From assembly GCF_023516615.1 (NCBI RefSeq), contig NZ_JAMGBF010000017.1, positions 62,001-126,000 on the forward strand: a stretch of 64,000 nucleotides of DNA, given 5' to 3'. The notes below the pieces were generated by a model. The model was not told the DNA's origin, made no database searches, and worked only from the letters and a program-made list of their open reading frames with translations. Below are positions 45,220 to 54,136 of the stretch, piece after piece; position 1 is the first letter of the stretch; each line of letters starts with the position of its first letter. The DNA is from Streptomyces panaciradicis. GTDB taxonomy: Bacteria > Actinomycetota > Actinomycetes > Streptomycetales > Streptomycetaceae. A program made the translations under genes and the position numbers.

Positions 45220-46731
45220 TCACTCGAAGCGCGCCGCCAGCAGGACGACGTCCTCCTCGCTCTCGGCGGCGTCGAGGCCGTCCGGCAGGACGGTGCGCAG
45301 CACGTGGTCGGCGATCGCGTCCGGGTCGTTCCGCAGCGCCCTGGGCACACCCGCGGCCGCCGCGTGCAGCCGGGCGAAGGCGCGGTCGGTGGGGTCGCCG
45401 GTGCGGTGCAGCAGGCCGTCGGTGTAGAGCAGCACCGTCTCGCCCGGCTCGGTCTGGAACTCCACGCTGGGCGCCTCCCAGCAGGCGAGCATGCCGAGCG
45501 GCGCGGACACCGACGTCTCGACGAACTCGGTGCGCCGCTCGCCGACCAGCAGCGGCGGGCAGTGCCCGGCGCCGGCCAGCGTGATCTTGCGCAGGGCGGG
45601 CTCGCAGTAGGCGAACAGGGCGGTGGCGGAGCGGGCCGGCTCGGTCAGGCGCAGCAGCAGTTCCAGGTCGGACAGGACGGCGACGGGGTCCTCGCCCTCC
45701 ATCACGGCGTACGCGCGCAGGGAGGCGCGCAGCCGCCCCATCGCGGCGACCGCGCTCGGGCCGGAACCGGTGACCGAGCCGACGGCGAGCCCGAGGGCCG
45801 CGTCGGGCAACGGCAGCGCGTCGTACCAGTCGCCGCCCCCGCGCGGTCCGGTGCGGTGCCGGGCGGCGAGCTGGACGCCGGCGACGCGGGGGAGCCGGGA
45901 CGGCAGCAGCTCCTCGGCCATCGTCGCCATGCACGCGCGCGTGCGCTCCACCTCCACCAGCCGGGCCAGGTGCTCGCTCGCGTACCGGGTGTACAGCCCC
46001 ACCAGGTGCCGCTGCCGCTCGGCCGGCTCCGCGGGCTCGTCGTACAGCCACACGGCGGCGCCGACGCGGCCCATGTGCTCGGCGGTCAGCGGGAGGGCGT
46101 AGCACGCGGCGTAGCCGAGGCGGGCGGCCACCTCGCGGTGGCGGGGGTCGAGGCCGTCCTCGGCGAGCAGGTCGGGCTGGGCGATCTCGCCGTCGGCGCC
46201 CGGGAGTCCGTCGAGGATGCGGCCGTACGACATCGCGCTGCGCGGCACGGTCTCGATGTGCCCGAGGTCGGCGCGGGCCAGTCCCAGGCCGATCGTCGTG
46301 TCCGGCCCGAGCCCGTCGCCCGGTTCCAGTACGACGAGACCGCGCCGGGCGCCCACCAGGGCGGCTCCGGCGCGCAGCACTTCGGTCAGGGCCTCGCTCA
46401 GCACGTCCGTGCGGGCCAGGCGTTCGGTGAGTTCGTGCAGTGTCGTGAGGTCCGACACCCAGCCCGCGAGACGGTCCTGGAGCAGTGCTCCCGGTGCGTT
46501 CGGCGGGGGGACCGGTGGGGTACCCGGGGTGGCCGGCGCGGGCGCGACAGTGTGTGCGGGCGAGGGAACCGTTGAATCGATTCCAGCCACTTTCGAAGGG
46601 TGAGGGGCGTTCATGGCGTCCGGCTTTCCGACCGGTGCGTATTGCTCAAAAGCATCGCAAACCCCCATGTCATTCTGCGCCGCTAGCGGTGTCTCCACAT
46701 GTACACGCACTCGTGAGGGGATGTCCAGCAT
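45220..46731 (-). CDS. GAF-PP2C (SpoIIE-type) serine phosphatase
   Basis: Encodes 503 residues from ATG 46731 (MLDIPSRVRVHVET); in-frame ATGs at 46668 and 46614 are alternatives and the SD is weak for all. Residues ~95-250 are a GAF domain, and ~280-503 a SpoIIE-type PP2C with GGDWYDALPL near 300 (metal Asp), GSVTGSGPSA near 322 and LYTDGLLHR near 440. Such phosphatases act on anti-sigma antagonists in partner switching. It has no adjacent partner genes. The ~490 bases upstream are non-coding. Confidence 0.92.
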   Translation of the reverse strand: MLDIPSRVRVHVETPLAAQNDMGVCDAFEQYAPVGKPDAMNAPHPSKVAGIDSTVPSPAHTVAPAPATPGTPPVPPPNAPGALLQDRLAGWVSDLTTLHELTERLARTDVLSEALTEVLRAGAALVGARRGLVVLEPGDGLGPDTTIGLGLARADLGHIETVPRSAMSYGRILDGLPGADGEIAQPDLLAEDGLDPRHREVAARLGYAACYALPLTAEHMGRVGAAVWLYDEPAEPAERQRHLVGLYTRYASEHLARLVEVERTRACMATMAEELLPSRLPRVAGVQLAARHRTGPRGGGDWYDALPLPDAALGLAVGSVTGSGPSAVAAMGRLRASLRAYAVMEGEDPVAVLSDLELLLRLTEPARSATALFAYCEPALRKITLAGAGHCPPLLVGERRTEFVETSVSAPLGMLACWEAPSVEFQTEPGETVLLYTDGLLHRTGDPTDRAFARLHAAAAGVPRALRNDPDAIADHVLRTVLPDGLDAAESEEDVVLLAARFE

Positions 46732-47224
46732 TGTCCTGCGGGGATTCCTGGTGTCCGTGGGTAACTGGAGTAGGGTGTGCTGTTAAGTGAAGTTGGCCTA
46801 AAACAGCCTCGGGTAACGGGGTATTGCGGTCGACTGGGCTTGCTCCACAGAGCGTCACAGCGGTCGTGATGGGTACGTACTCGGAGAAGGCCAGGGGTGG
46901 TTGACAGCCACCCGGAACCTGGCGACGGAACCGGGCGTCCTATCCACCGACGACCGTGCCCCATCCTCCCGTGGTGGAGGCGAAGAGAAATACGCGGAAC
47001 GGCAAAACGCCAGACTTCGCCACCCCCCGCCAGGCCCATGCTTTTGATAGACGCTATGGGTGGCGAGGCTGCCGCGGAAGCAGCCAATGCTCGGCCCATA
47101 GGGGTTCCCCTTGCCTCCGGCAGGGGTGTGATGCGCCAACAGGTACGCACAGTGAAGTGATCGACACATGGTGTGATGTGGCCCACGGTGTTGCCAGCGG
47201 TGCAACGGAAAGGAACGAGCGCTC
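46732..47224. other. 493-base intergenic region
   Basis: Between the divergent phosphatase and primase-like genes. No supported gene on either strand. It is AT-richer than its flanks and presumably holds both promoters; a GAAAGGAACGAG SD before 47225 is the only clear signal. Confidence 0.5.
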
Positions 47225-47890
47225 ATGCGCGAGATCCTCGGAAGGCGACGCAGGCTCCTGTCCCAGCGCAGCGACGGAAGGCCTGAGTTGATCAGCGCGG
47301 CCCTGACCTGCGCGACGGAATGGCAGTGGCCCGTACTCCCGGGCGTGGCACCGGACCCGCAGGCGCGTTCCCGCTGCGCCTGCCCGGACCCGGAGTGCAC
47401 GGTGCCCGGCGCGCACCCCTTCGACCCCGCCGTCCTCGCGGCCACCACCGACCCGCGCATGGTGCGCTGGTGGTGGACCAACCGGCCCGCCGCGCCGATC
47501 ATCCTGGCCACCGGCGGCAAGGCGCCCTGCGCGGTCAGCCTGCCGGCCCTGGCCGCCGCGCACACCCTCGCCGCCCTGGACCGCATGGGCATGCGCCTCG
47601 GCCCGGTCGTGGCCTCGCCCAGCCGCTGGGCGATCCTCGTGAAGCCGTACACCCTGGAGCAGTTGGGCGAACTGCTCTACGCCAAGGACTGCGTCCCCGG
47701 CTCGCTGCGGTTCCACGGCGAGGGCGGCTACCTGGCCCTGCCCCCGACGGAGACCGGCGAGGGCGCCATCCGCTGGGAGCGCGCCCCGCTCCCCGGTTCC
47801 GCCTCCCCCTGGGTCCCCGACGTCGAGCCGGTCGCCGACGCCGCGGTCGAGGTCCTCACTCGTACGGGTGTGAGCGCGCCCGAGTTGTAG
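47225..47890 (+). CDS. degenerate bifunctional primase/polymerase-like protein
   Basis: Encodes 221 residues from ATG 47225, with SD AAAGGAACG 6-10 bases upstream. The fold pattern of the Prim-Pol N-terminal domain is visible (TEWQWPVLPG, the CACPDPECTVPGAHPF block, TTDPRMVRWWW, RWAILVKPY), but the acidic DxD catalytic pair expected in the middle is replaced by APCAVSLPALA, so catalysis is unlikely (inference). A second protein with intact motifs is encoded at 57064-57933. Its role may be regulatory or DNA binding. Confidence 0.8.
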   Translation: MREILGRRRRLLSQRSDGRPELISAALTCATEWQWPVLPGVAPDPQARSRCACPDPECTVPGAHPFDPAVLAATTDPRMVRWWWTNRPAAPIILATGGKAPCAVSLPALAAAHTLAALDRMGMRLGPVVASPSRWAILVKPYTLEQLGELLYAKDCVPGSLRFHGEGGYLALPPTETGEGAIRWERAPLPGSASPWVPDVEPVADAAVEVLTRTGVSAPEL

Positions 47891-47946
47891 GGGTGTCCGG
47901 CGCGCGCGGGGCGGCACGCGCGCGCATGGTCGTTATCTTCCGCCTT

Positions 47947-48567
47947 ATGCCGCGTCATTCCCGGGGGCACATCACCCCCCAGCCGCTCCGCAGCGGGCGA
48001 GACCCCCGAAGGATCCGCCTGCTCGCCCTCGCGGGCGTCGTGGTGGCGGCGGTCGTGCTGCCGCTGGCCGTGGCGTCGGCGGGGCCGGCGGGCGACCAGG
48101 GCAGTGCCGTCGTACGGGCCCCCGCGCGCCGGCCCGTCCAGTCCTCCCCGCCCCCCGGTGACGCCAAGGCGCCCTCCGCCGAACCCTCCGGCTCACCCCT
48201 GCTGCTCGGTCTGGGCCTGGCCACCGCCGCCCGCTGCGGCCCCTCCCTCACCTCGCCGGACGGCATCGAGGCACAGACGTGCGTGCTCACGCAGGGCGAC
48301 GACACCTGGGCGCGCGCCTACTACCGCAACACCACCGGCGACGCCCTGGACGCCGTACTGAGTCTGATGGGGCCGGGCGGGCGCACGGTGCAGACGAACT
48401 GCGCGGTGGGCGCCGAGGACGAGCCGGGGATGTGCGAGACGCCCCGGGAGCGGACCCGGGGGACGCCGGACGCCTACACGGCGGTGGCGGAGTTCGCGGC
48501 GAAGGGTGCCGACGGGCCGCTGCTGTTGCGCTCGGGAAGCAACTCCGAGCCCCGTCCGGGCAGTTGA
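47947..48567 (+). CDS. secreted or membrane-anchored hypothetical protein
   Basis: Encodes 206 residues from ATG 47947 (MPRHSRGHITPQPL). An N-terminal basic stretch precedes a hydrophobic segment (LLALAGVVVAAVVLPLAVASA, ~27-47), then a Pro/Ala linker and a small domain with three Cys (AARCGP, QTCVL, TNCAV, plus MCETP) that may form disulfides. Start at 47926 is possible but less likely. No family recognised. It is monocistronic and ends at a strong terminator. Confidence 0.75.
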   Translation: MPRHSRGHITPQPLRSGRDPRRIRLLALAGVVVAAVVLPLAVASAGPAGDQGSAVVRAPARRPVQSSPPPGDAKAPSAEPSGSPLLLGLGLATAARCGPSLTSPDGIEAQTCVLTQGDDTWARAYYRNTTGDALDAVLSLMGPGGRTVQTNCAVGAEDEPGMCETPRERTRGTPDAYTAVAEFAAKGADGPLLLRSGSNSEPRPGS

Positions 48568-48609
48568 CGGACGAGGGCATTCCGTGAGCGAGCCGCGGGC
48601 ATGAAAAGA

Positions 48610-48647
48610 CCCGGTTGCTGGCGACGGGGGATGCACCAGCAACCGGG
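48610..48647 (+). terminator. strong terminator
   Basis: CCCGGTTGCTGG (48610-48621) and CCAGCAACCGGG (48636-48647): perfect 12-bp stem, 14-base loop; follows the secreted-protein gene and faces the DUF5926 gene. Confidence 0.85.
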
Positions 48648-48811
48648 CTACTGGAACGGTAACAAGAGATCGGCGGTTCGCAAATTCGATCCGGGCTTTC
48701 CGGTCACGTATTTCCGTGTTCCTGACGGGACTTGCGAGCGGAGCCACCGCCTGCGGACGAGCCGGCTCGGCTGACCGGTCGGTCAGCCGGGGCCGGTCCC
48801 GTCACGGCTCG

Positions 48812-49801
48812 TCAACTGAGCGTGACCTGCCGGTTGGTGAGACCGCCGCGCGCGCGACGCTCGTCGGCGGTCAGCGGCGCGTCCGAGGCGAGGGCACCGG
48901 CGAGCCGCTCGGCGAACTCGGCGGCCGGCTTCTCGATGTCCTCCGCCGTGACCTCGCTCGGCAGGTCCCAGACCGGCACGATGAGCCCGTGAGCCCGGAA
49001 GGAACCCACGAGGCGGGTGCCCTCACCGAGGGACGAGCGGCCCGCCGCGTGCAGCCGCGCGAGGGCGTCCAGAAGCCGCTCCTCCGGATGCGGCATGACC
49101 CAGCGCAGGTGGTTCTTGTCCGGCGTGCGGCACCAGTACGCCGCGTCCACGCCGGTCAGCTTCACGGTCGGGATCGCCGCGGCGTTGGCCCGCTCCAGGG
49201 AGGCGGCCACCTCCGGCGTCGTGTTCTCCGCGTCCGGCACCCAGAACTCGAAGCCCTCGTGCACAACTGGCTCGAACGCGCCTTCGGGGTCCAGCAGGTC
49301 CTGCAGCCGCGGGCCCTCGGCGGGGGCGCGCCGGCCCTCGACCGGTGTGCCCGGCTCCGCGGCCAGCGCGCGCTGGAGGGTGTCGGCGAGGTCGCGGCTG
49401 ATGTCGCCCGACGCCGTGTCGTTCTGCAATCCGAGCAGCACCGAGCCGTCGTCGCGGCGCAGCGCCGGCCAGGCCATCGGCAGCACGGTGGCGAGCGTGA
49501 CCGACGGGACGCCCTCGGGCAGGCCGTCCTTCAGGGGCAGCTCGACCGTGGCCGCGGGCACCAGCTCGCGCAGCGCCACCCAGTCGCACTCCCCGGGCAG
49601 GCCCTCGAAGGGGCGCCGCACCAGCTCGGTCACCGCCTGCGCGGCGGCCCGTCCGTGGCAGGCCTTGTAACGGCGGCCGCTGCCGCAGGGGCAGGGCTCG
49701 CGCGCGCCGACGACCGGAACGTCCCCGTCAGCGACACCGGCGCGGACTGTGCCGGTGCTCTGGGGCTGCTTGGCCTTCGTTGGGGGTCGCTTCTTGGCCA
49801 T
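48812..49801 (-). CDS. DUF5926 protein with SEC-C zinc motif
   Basis: Encodes 329 residues from ATG 49801. A short basic N-terminus (MAKKRPPTKAKQPQ) precedes a SEC-C zinc-binding motif (EPCPCGSGRRYKACHG, ~35-52), then the long actinobacterial DUF5926 domain. The function is unknown; the SEC-C motif is typically an accessory module for nucleic acid or protein contacts. Cytoplasmic. Convergent to the secreted protein gene across a terminator. Length is normal for the family. Confidence 0.88.
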   Translation of the reverse strand: MAKKRPPTKAKQPQSTGTVRAGVADGDVPVVGAREPCPCGSGRRYKACHGRAAAQAVTELVRRPFEGLPGECDWVALRELVPAATVELPLKDGLPEGVPSVTLATVLPMAWPALRRDDGSVLLGLQNDTASGDISRDLADTLQRALAAEPGTPVEGRRAPAEGPRLQDLLDPEGAFEPVVHEGFEFWVPDAENTTPEVAASLERANAAAIPTVKLTGVDAAYWCRTPDKNHLRWVMPHPEERLLDALARLHAAGRSSLGEGTRLVGSFRAHGLIVPVWDLPSEVTAEDIEKPAAEFAERLAGALASDAPLTADERRARGGLTNRQVTLS

Positions 49802-49923
49802 CGTGGGTGTCTCCCGGTTACGGCTCGTCTCGTACGGCGGGAGCCTAGCCGTTCACGCCATGCAGGACGGGACCCTGTGGACGAGCACGCCGGGCCCGGG
49901 CGGCGCTGCCCGGCGCCGGCGCG

Positions 49924-50484
49924 CTAGTCCAGGTCGTCGAACGCGTCCGCGAAGTCCAGGCTCGGCATCGCCGGGATCCGGGACACCGTCGGCGCGGTGA
50001 CGCGCGTAGCGAAGTCGTCGCGGCGGTGCCCGGCATCGGGATCATGGACGTCCTCGTGGACCACGACCCAGACGGTGACCTCGCCGCGGGCGTCGTCGCG
50101 GACGCCCCAGTCGTCGGCCAGCGCGGTGATGATGTTCAGGCCGCGTCCGCCGTGCGCGGTGACCGAGGGGGTGGCCGGAGCCGGGCGGGTCGGTCCGCCA
50201 CCGTCCGTGACCTCCACCGTGAGCCGGCCGCCGCGGTCGACGCGCCAGGCCGCGCGGACGTCACCGTCCCCGGCCAGGGCGTCGCCCAGGGGCCGACCGT
50301 GTTTGCACGCATTGCTCAAGAGTTCGGAAAGAATCAGAACGGCATCGTCGATGACCGCCTCCGAGACGCCGCCGCTGCGCAGTTGCTCGCGCATACGGTG
50401 TCTCGCCTCCCCCACGCCCGCAGGGCCATGGGGTACGGCCATGCTCGACGACGTGGGCACCTCCTGTGCCACCACCAACGCCAC
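49924..50484 (-). CDS. HATPase-domain regulatory protein
   Basis: Encodes 186 residues from GTG 50484, chosen because AAAGGAGG (complement of 50493-50500) lies 8 bases upstream; the ATG at 50571 would place this SD inside the gene. GHKL motifs: ILSELLSNACKHG near 65, VTDGGGP near 105 and GRGLNII near 130. It is a lone anti-sigma/serine kinase-type protein, with a C-terminal acidic tail (DFADAFDDLD). Not linked to a sigma factor gene. Confidence 0.9.
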   Translation of the reverse strand: MALVVAQEVPTSSSMAVPHGPAGVGEARHRMREQLRSGGVSEAVIDDAVLILSELLSNACKHGRPLGDALAGDGDVRAAWRVDRGGRLTVEVTDGGGPTRPAPATPSVTAHGGRGLNIITALADDWGVRDDARGEVTVWVVVHEDVHDPDAGHRRDDFATRVTAPTVSRIPAMPSLDFADAFDDLD

Positions 50485-50717
50485 CCCCGAGACCTCCTTT
50501 GCCCCACGCCACGGTGTGGATGCCCCATTGGCCTGTACCGGAAACCGGCCAATGCACGCGCGGTGACGCATTCGAAACGATCGAATACGGAACGAACGCG
50601 CCGGAGCACTCCCTGTAGTCGTGTGGCTGGTTTTCGACGGTGTCCGGAAACGGAGGATGGTGCCAAAGGGGTGGAAGGGTCAAGAGTTCTTCACAGGTCT
50701 TTACCAGTGACACACCG

Positions 50718-51545
50718 TCAACGGTCGAGCCGGCGCAGCACCGCGCGCGGCCGGTTGGTGATGATGGCGTCGACGCCCAGCTCCACGCAGAGGTCGACGT
50801 CCTCCGGCTCGTTCACCGTCCAGACGTGCACCTGGTGGCCGTTCCGCTTCAGCCGCTCGACGTACGACGGCTGGTTGCGCAGGATGCGGATGGAGGGGCC
50901 CGCGATCCGGACACCCGCCGGAAGCCGTCCGTCGCGCAGTCGCGGCGAGACGAACTGCAGCAGATAGACCGTCGGCAGGGTCGGCGACGCGGCACGCACG
51001 CGGTGCAGCGAGCGCGCCGAGAAGCTCATCACGCGCACCGGGGAGTCGGCGGCGGACGCGGGGGCGTCCAGGCCGAACCGCTTCAGGAGCACCAGCAGGC
51101 GCTCCTCCACCTGTCCGGCCCAGCGCGTCGGATGCTTCGTCTCGATGGCCAGCTCCACGCGCCGCCCCGCGTCCGCGACCAGCTCCAGCAGCCGCTCCAG
51201 GGTGAGCACGGAGGTGTGCTCGGGGCCCTCGGGGAGGTACTCCCAGTCCGGTTCCTCGTCGCGCGTGCGGAAGAACTCGCGCGTTCTGCGGGAGCCGAAG
51301 TCCAGGGTGGCGAGGTCGGCGAGCTCCAGCGCCGAGACCGCGCCGCGGCCGTTGGAGGTGCGGTTGACGCGGCGGTCGTGGACGCAGACGAGATGCCCGT
51401 CGGCCGTCAGGCGCACATCGCATTCGAGGGCGTCCGCACCGTCCTCGATCGCCTTCTTGTACGCGGCCAGGGTGTGTTCCGGGGCCTCCTCGGAGGCTCC
51501 TCGGTGGGCGACGACCTTGATCGTGTGCTGCCGTGCGTGGGTCAC
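50718..51545 (-). CDS. glycerophosphodiester phosphodiesterase
   Basis: Encodes 275 residues from GTG 51545. The family signature is present in order: VAHRGASEEAPEHTLAAY near the N-terminus (catalytic HRG), ALECDVRLTADGHLVCVHD near 40-60 (ECD metal ligands and HD), then LELAIETKH and VWTVNEPED near the C-terminus. It hydrolyses glycerophosphodiesters to glycerol 3-phosphate and an alcohol. No signal peptide, so cytoplasmic. It is divergent from the protease gene at 51802. Confidence 0.94.
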   Translation of the reverse strand: MTHARQHTIKVVAHRGASEEAPEHTLAAYKKAIEDGADALECDVRLTADGHLVCVHDRRVNRTSNGRGAVSALELADLATLDFGSRRTREFFRTRDEEPDWEYLPEGPEHTSVLTLERLLELVADAGRRVELAIETKHPTRWAGQVEERLLVLLKRFGLDAPASAADSPVRVMSFSARSLHRVRAASPTLPTVYLLQFVSPRLRDGRLPAGVRIAGPSIRILRNQPSYVERLKRNGHQVHVWTVNEPEDVDLCVELGVDAIITNRPRAVLRRLDR

Positions 51546-51801
51546 CGCGTCATGGTGCCACCGCACGGGGGTAGTCGTGCGATCGGAGGAGCAGAGATTG
51601 CGTCCCTTTTGCGCATCATGGCCTATATAAAGAATGGCCGCGGACCCACAGGCACCGCTTATGGTGCCCTGACGGCTCATGGGAAAAGCTGACGGCATAC
51701 AAAAGGACATGCACAGCTGCAGCGCGCCGGACCGTCGACAACGAGAACGGGCGTGACCGAGTGCGACCGAGAAGAACAGCCGTGGATCGAGGAGAGAAGC
51801 T

Positions 51802-53283
51802 GTGAGCACCGAGAACGAGGGCACCGCGGTACCCCCGGCCCCGTCTGCACCCCCTGTGCCGGTGGACGCTCCCGCTCCCTCGGCACCTGCCACCCCCGAG
51901 GGGAGCGACCACCGTACGGCCCCGCTCCCGCCGGTGCCCCCGAGCGCCCCCGGCGCCCCGGAACAGCACCCGGTGCACGCGGGCCACGCCCCCGTGTACG
52001 CCTCGGCGGGCTCCGGCGGTGCCCAGCAGGGCTCCGGGGGATCGGCTCCGGACAGCTCCTGGCCGCCCCCGCCGCCCGCGACCCCCTCGTACTCGGACGG
52101 CGGCAGCGGCCACAACTCCGGCTGGGGCTCCTCGTACCAGCCGCAGCCCTCACCGAAGCCCAAGTCCGGCCGCGGCGGACTCGTCGCCGCGATCCTGGTG
52201 GCCGCGCTGGTCGCCGGCGGACTGGGCGGCGGCCTCGGATACACGCTGGCCAAGAACAACGACGACAACACCGGCTCCACCACCGTCTCCGCCTCCACCA
52301 GCGGCGGCGCGGTGAAGCGGGACGCCGGCACGGTCGCGGGCGTGGCCGCCCGGGCGCTGCCCAGCACGGTCACCATCGAGGCCGAGTCCAACAGCGGCCA
52401 GGGCGGCACCGGAACGGGCTTCGTCTTCGACACCCAGGGCCACATCGTCACCAACAACCACGTCGTCGCGGACGCCCTCGACGGCGGCAAGCTGACGGCG
52501 ACCTTCCCGAACGGCAAGAAGTACAACGCCGAGGTCGTCGGCCACGCGCAGGGTTACGACGTCGCGGTCATCAAGCTCAAGAACCCGCCGTCCGACCTCA
52601 AGCCCCTGACGCTGGGCGACTCCGACCGGGTGGCCGTCGGCGACTCCACGATCGCCATCGGCGCGCCCTTCGGCCTGTCCAACACGGTGACGACCGGCAT
52701 CATCAGCGCCAAGAACCGCCCCGTCGCCTCCAGCGACGGCACCGGCTCCAACGCCTCCTACATGAGCGCCCTGCAGACGGACGCCTCGATCAACCCGGGC
52801 AACTCCGGCGGCCCGCTGCTGGACGCCCAGGGCAACGTCATCGGCATCAACTCGGCCATCCAGTCCACCGGCAGCGGGGGCCTCGGCGGCTCCAGCCAGT
52901 CCGGCTCGATCGGCCTCGGCTTCGCCATCCCGATCAACCAGGCCAAGTACGTCGCCCAGCAGCTGATCAAGACCGGCAAGCCGGTGTACGCCAAGATCGG
53001 TGCCTCCGTCTCCCTGGAGGACTCCACCAACGGCGCGAAGATCACCGAGTCGGGCGCCGGAGGCTCCTCCTCGGTGGAGTCCGGCGGCCCCGCCGCCAAG
53101 GCCGGCCTCAAGCCGGGCGACGTCATCGTCAAGCTGGACGACAGGGTGATCGACTCCGGCCCCACCCTGATCGGCGAGATCTGGACCCACAAGCCGGGCG
53201 ACACGGTCACCATCACCTACGAGCGGGGCGGCAAGTCCCACACGGTCCAGCTCACCCTGGGCTCCCGCACGGGCGACAGCTGA
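51802..53283 (+). CDS. membrane-anchored HtrA/DegP-like serine protease with PDZ domain
   Basis: Encodes 493 residues from GTG 51802. The first ~120 residues are a cytoplasmic Pro/Ser/Gly-rich region, followed by one membrane segment (LVAAILVAALVAGGLGGGLGYTLA, ~128-150), a trypsin-like domain with catalytic His220 (NNHVV), Asp253 (YDVAV) and Ser335 (GNSGGP), and a PDZ domain (~390-485). HtrA proteases degrade or refold misfolded exported proteins at the outer membrane face. The Pro-rich N-terminus is typical of Streptomyces members. tRNA-Ser lies 106 bases downstream. Confidence 0.95.
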   Translation: MSTENEGTAVPPAPSAPPVPVDAPAPSAPATPEGSDHRTAPLPPVPPSAPGAPEQHPVHAGHAPVYASAGSGGAQQGSGGSAPDSSWPPPPPATPSYSDGGSGHNSGWGSSYQPQPSPKPKSGRGGLVAAILVAALVAGGLGGGLGYTLAKNNDDNTGSTTVSASTSGGAVKRDAGTVAGVAARALPSTVTIEAESNSGQGGTGTGFVFDTQGHIVTNNHVVADALDGGKLTATFPNGKKYNAEVVGHAQGYDVAVIKLKNPPSDLKPLTLGDSDRVAVGDSTIAIGAPFGLSNTVTTGIISAKNRPVASSDGTGSNASYMSALQTDASINPGNSGGPLLDAQGNVIGINSAIQSTGSGGLGGSSQSGSIGLGFAIPINQAKYVAQQLIKTGKPVYAKIGASVSLEDSTNGAKITESGAGGSSSVESGGPAAKAGLKPGDVIVKLDDRVIDSGPTLIGEIWTHKPGDTVTITYERGGKSHTVQLTLGSRTGDS

Positions 53284-53389
53284 CCCACCGGCCCGCGCGC
53301 GTACCTCCCGGGTTCGCGACATCTGCCCCACGCGCGCGCGTGCCAACCCGTTACTCTTGTCCCCGCGCCGCCGATCACCGGCGACGCGG

Positions 53390-53476
53390 GGAGGCGTGCC
53401 CGAGCGGCCGAAGGGAACGGTCTTGAAAACCGTCGTGGCAGCGATGTCACCGTGGGTTCAAATCCCACCGCCTCCG
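53390..53476 (+). tRNA. tRNA-Ser(TGA)
   Basis: Acceptor GGAGGCG/CGCCTCC closes; the anticodon arm is ACGGT-CTTGAAA-ACCGT with anticodon TGA; a long variable arm (CGTGGCAGCGATGTCACCG region) and T arm GTGGG-TTCAAAT-CCCAC follow. Length 87, normal class II. It serves as a clean control for the odd tRNA-like gene at 31456. Confidence 0.95.
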
Positions 53477-53493
53477 CGCTGAGAGCAGTGAGA

Positions 53494-53528
53494 ACGGCCC
53501 CCGACCTGGTGAGCAGGTCGGGGGCCGT
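53494..53528 (+). terminator. terminator after tRNA-Ser
   Basis: ACGGCCCCCGACCTG (53494-53508), loop GTGAG, CAGGTCGGGGGCCGT (53514-53528): perfect 15-bp stem. Confidence 0.9.
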
Positions 53529-53559
53529 CGTCGCGTGCTGCCTCGCGTGGACCAGGCGA

Positions 53560-54120
53560 TCAGTTGTTGTTCTTCATGGTGGAGCCGGTTCCTCCCGGCA
53601 CCTTCGGTGCCCAGCCGGGAGCCTGGGTGGCGTCCTTGAAGTCGGTCGACTTCATCAGGACCCGCCAGTCCTCCTTGCCCGCAGCGCCGTCGAGCCGAAC
53701 GGTGAACTCTTTGACCTGGTGGGTGTCCTGGAAGTACAGGACCACGACTTGGCGTTCTGAACCGTCGTCGTAGAAGTCGCCCGTCACTTTGCCCCGGGCG
53801 CCGGCTCCGAAGCCCTTGATCCAGTTCTCGGCCGTCTTCCGGGCCGCCGCATCGCTGCTGTCGCTGGTCGCCAGCTTGCGGAGCTCAGCCGTCTTGCCGT
53901 CGGCGATGTGCCACACGAGCTCCTGCATCACCAGCAGGGAGCCGGTGGAGGGGTAGCCGACCACGTGCAACGGCTCGTGGTCGGCGTACATCTGCTCGTA
54001 CGACGCGCCCGGCCCTCTGGCGTCAGCAGAGCTGTTGTCGAGAACAGCACATCCGGACGTCAGCAATACCGCTGCTGCCATCCAGCCTGCCGCTACATGG
54101 CCCTGCTTCAACCTGCGCAT
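53560..54120 (-). CDS. hypothetical lipoprotein
   Basis: Encodes 186 residues from TTG/ATG-type start at 54120 (MRRLKQGHVAAGW). A signal peptide with lipobox (LLTSGCAVL, Cys ~24) precedes a small alpha/beta domain with EQMYADHEP, WHIADGKTAELRKL, ENWIKGFG and VVVLYFQDTHQVKEF. No family recognised; the shape suggests a secreted NTF2- or lipoprotein-like domain. It lies 16 bases downstream of an exported amidase-type gene and probably shares its mRNA. Composition is less GC-rich than core genes. Confidence 0.75.
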   Translation of the reverse strand: MRRLKQGHVAAGWMAAAVLLTSGCAVLDNSSADARGPGASYEQMYADHEPLHVVGYPSTGSLLVMQELVWHIADGKTAELRKLATSDSSDAAARKTAENWIKGFGAGARGKVTGDFYDDGSERQVVVLYFQDTHQVKEFTVRLDGAAGKEDWRVLMKSTDFKDATQAPGWAPKVPGGTGSTMKNNN

Positions 54121-54136
54121 CTCATGTTCCTTGTAA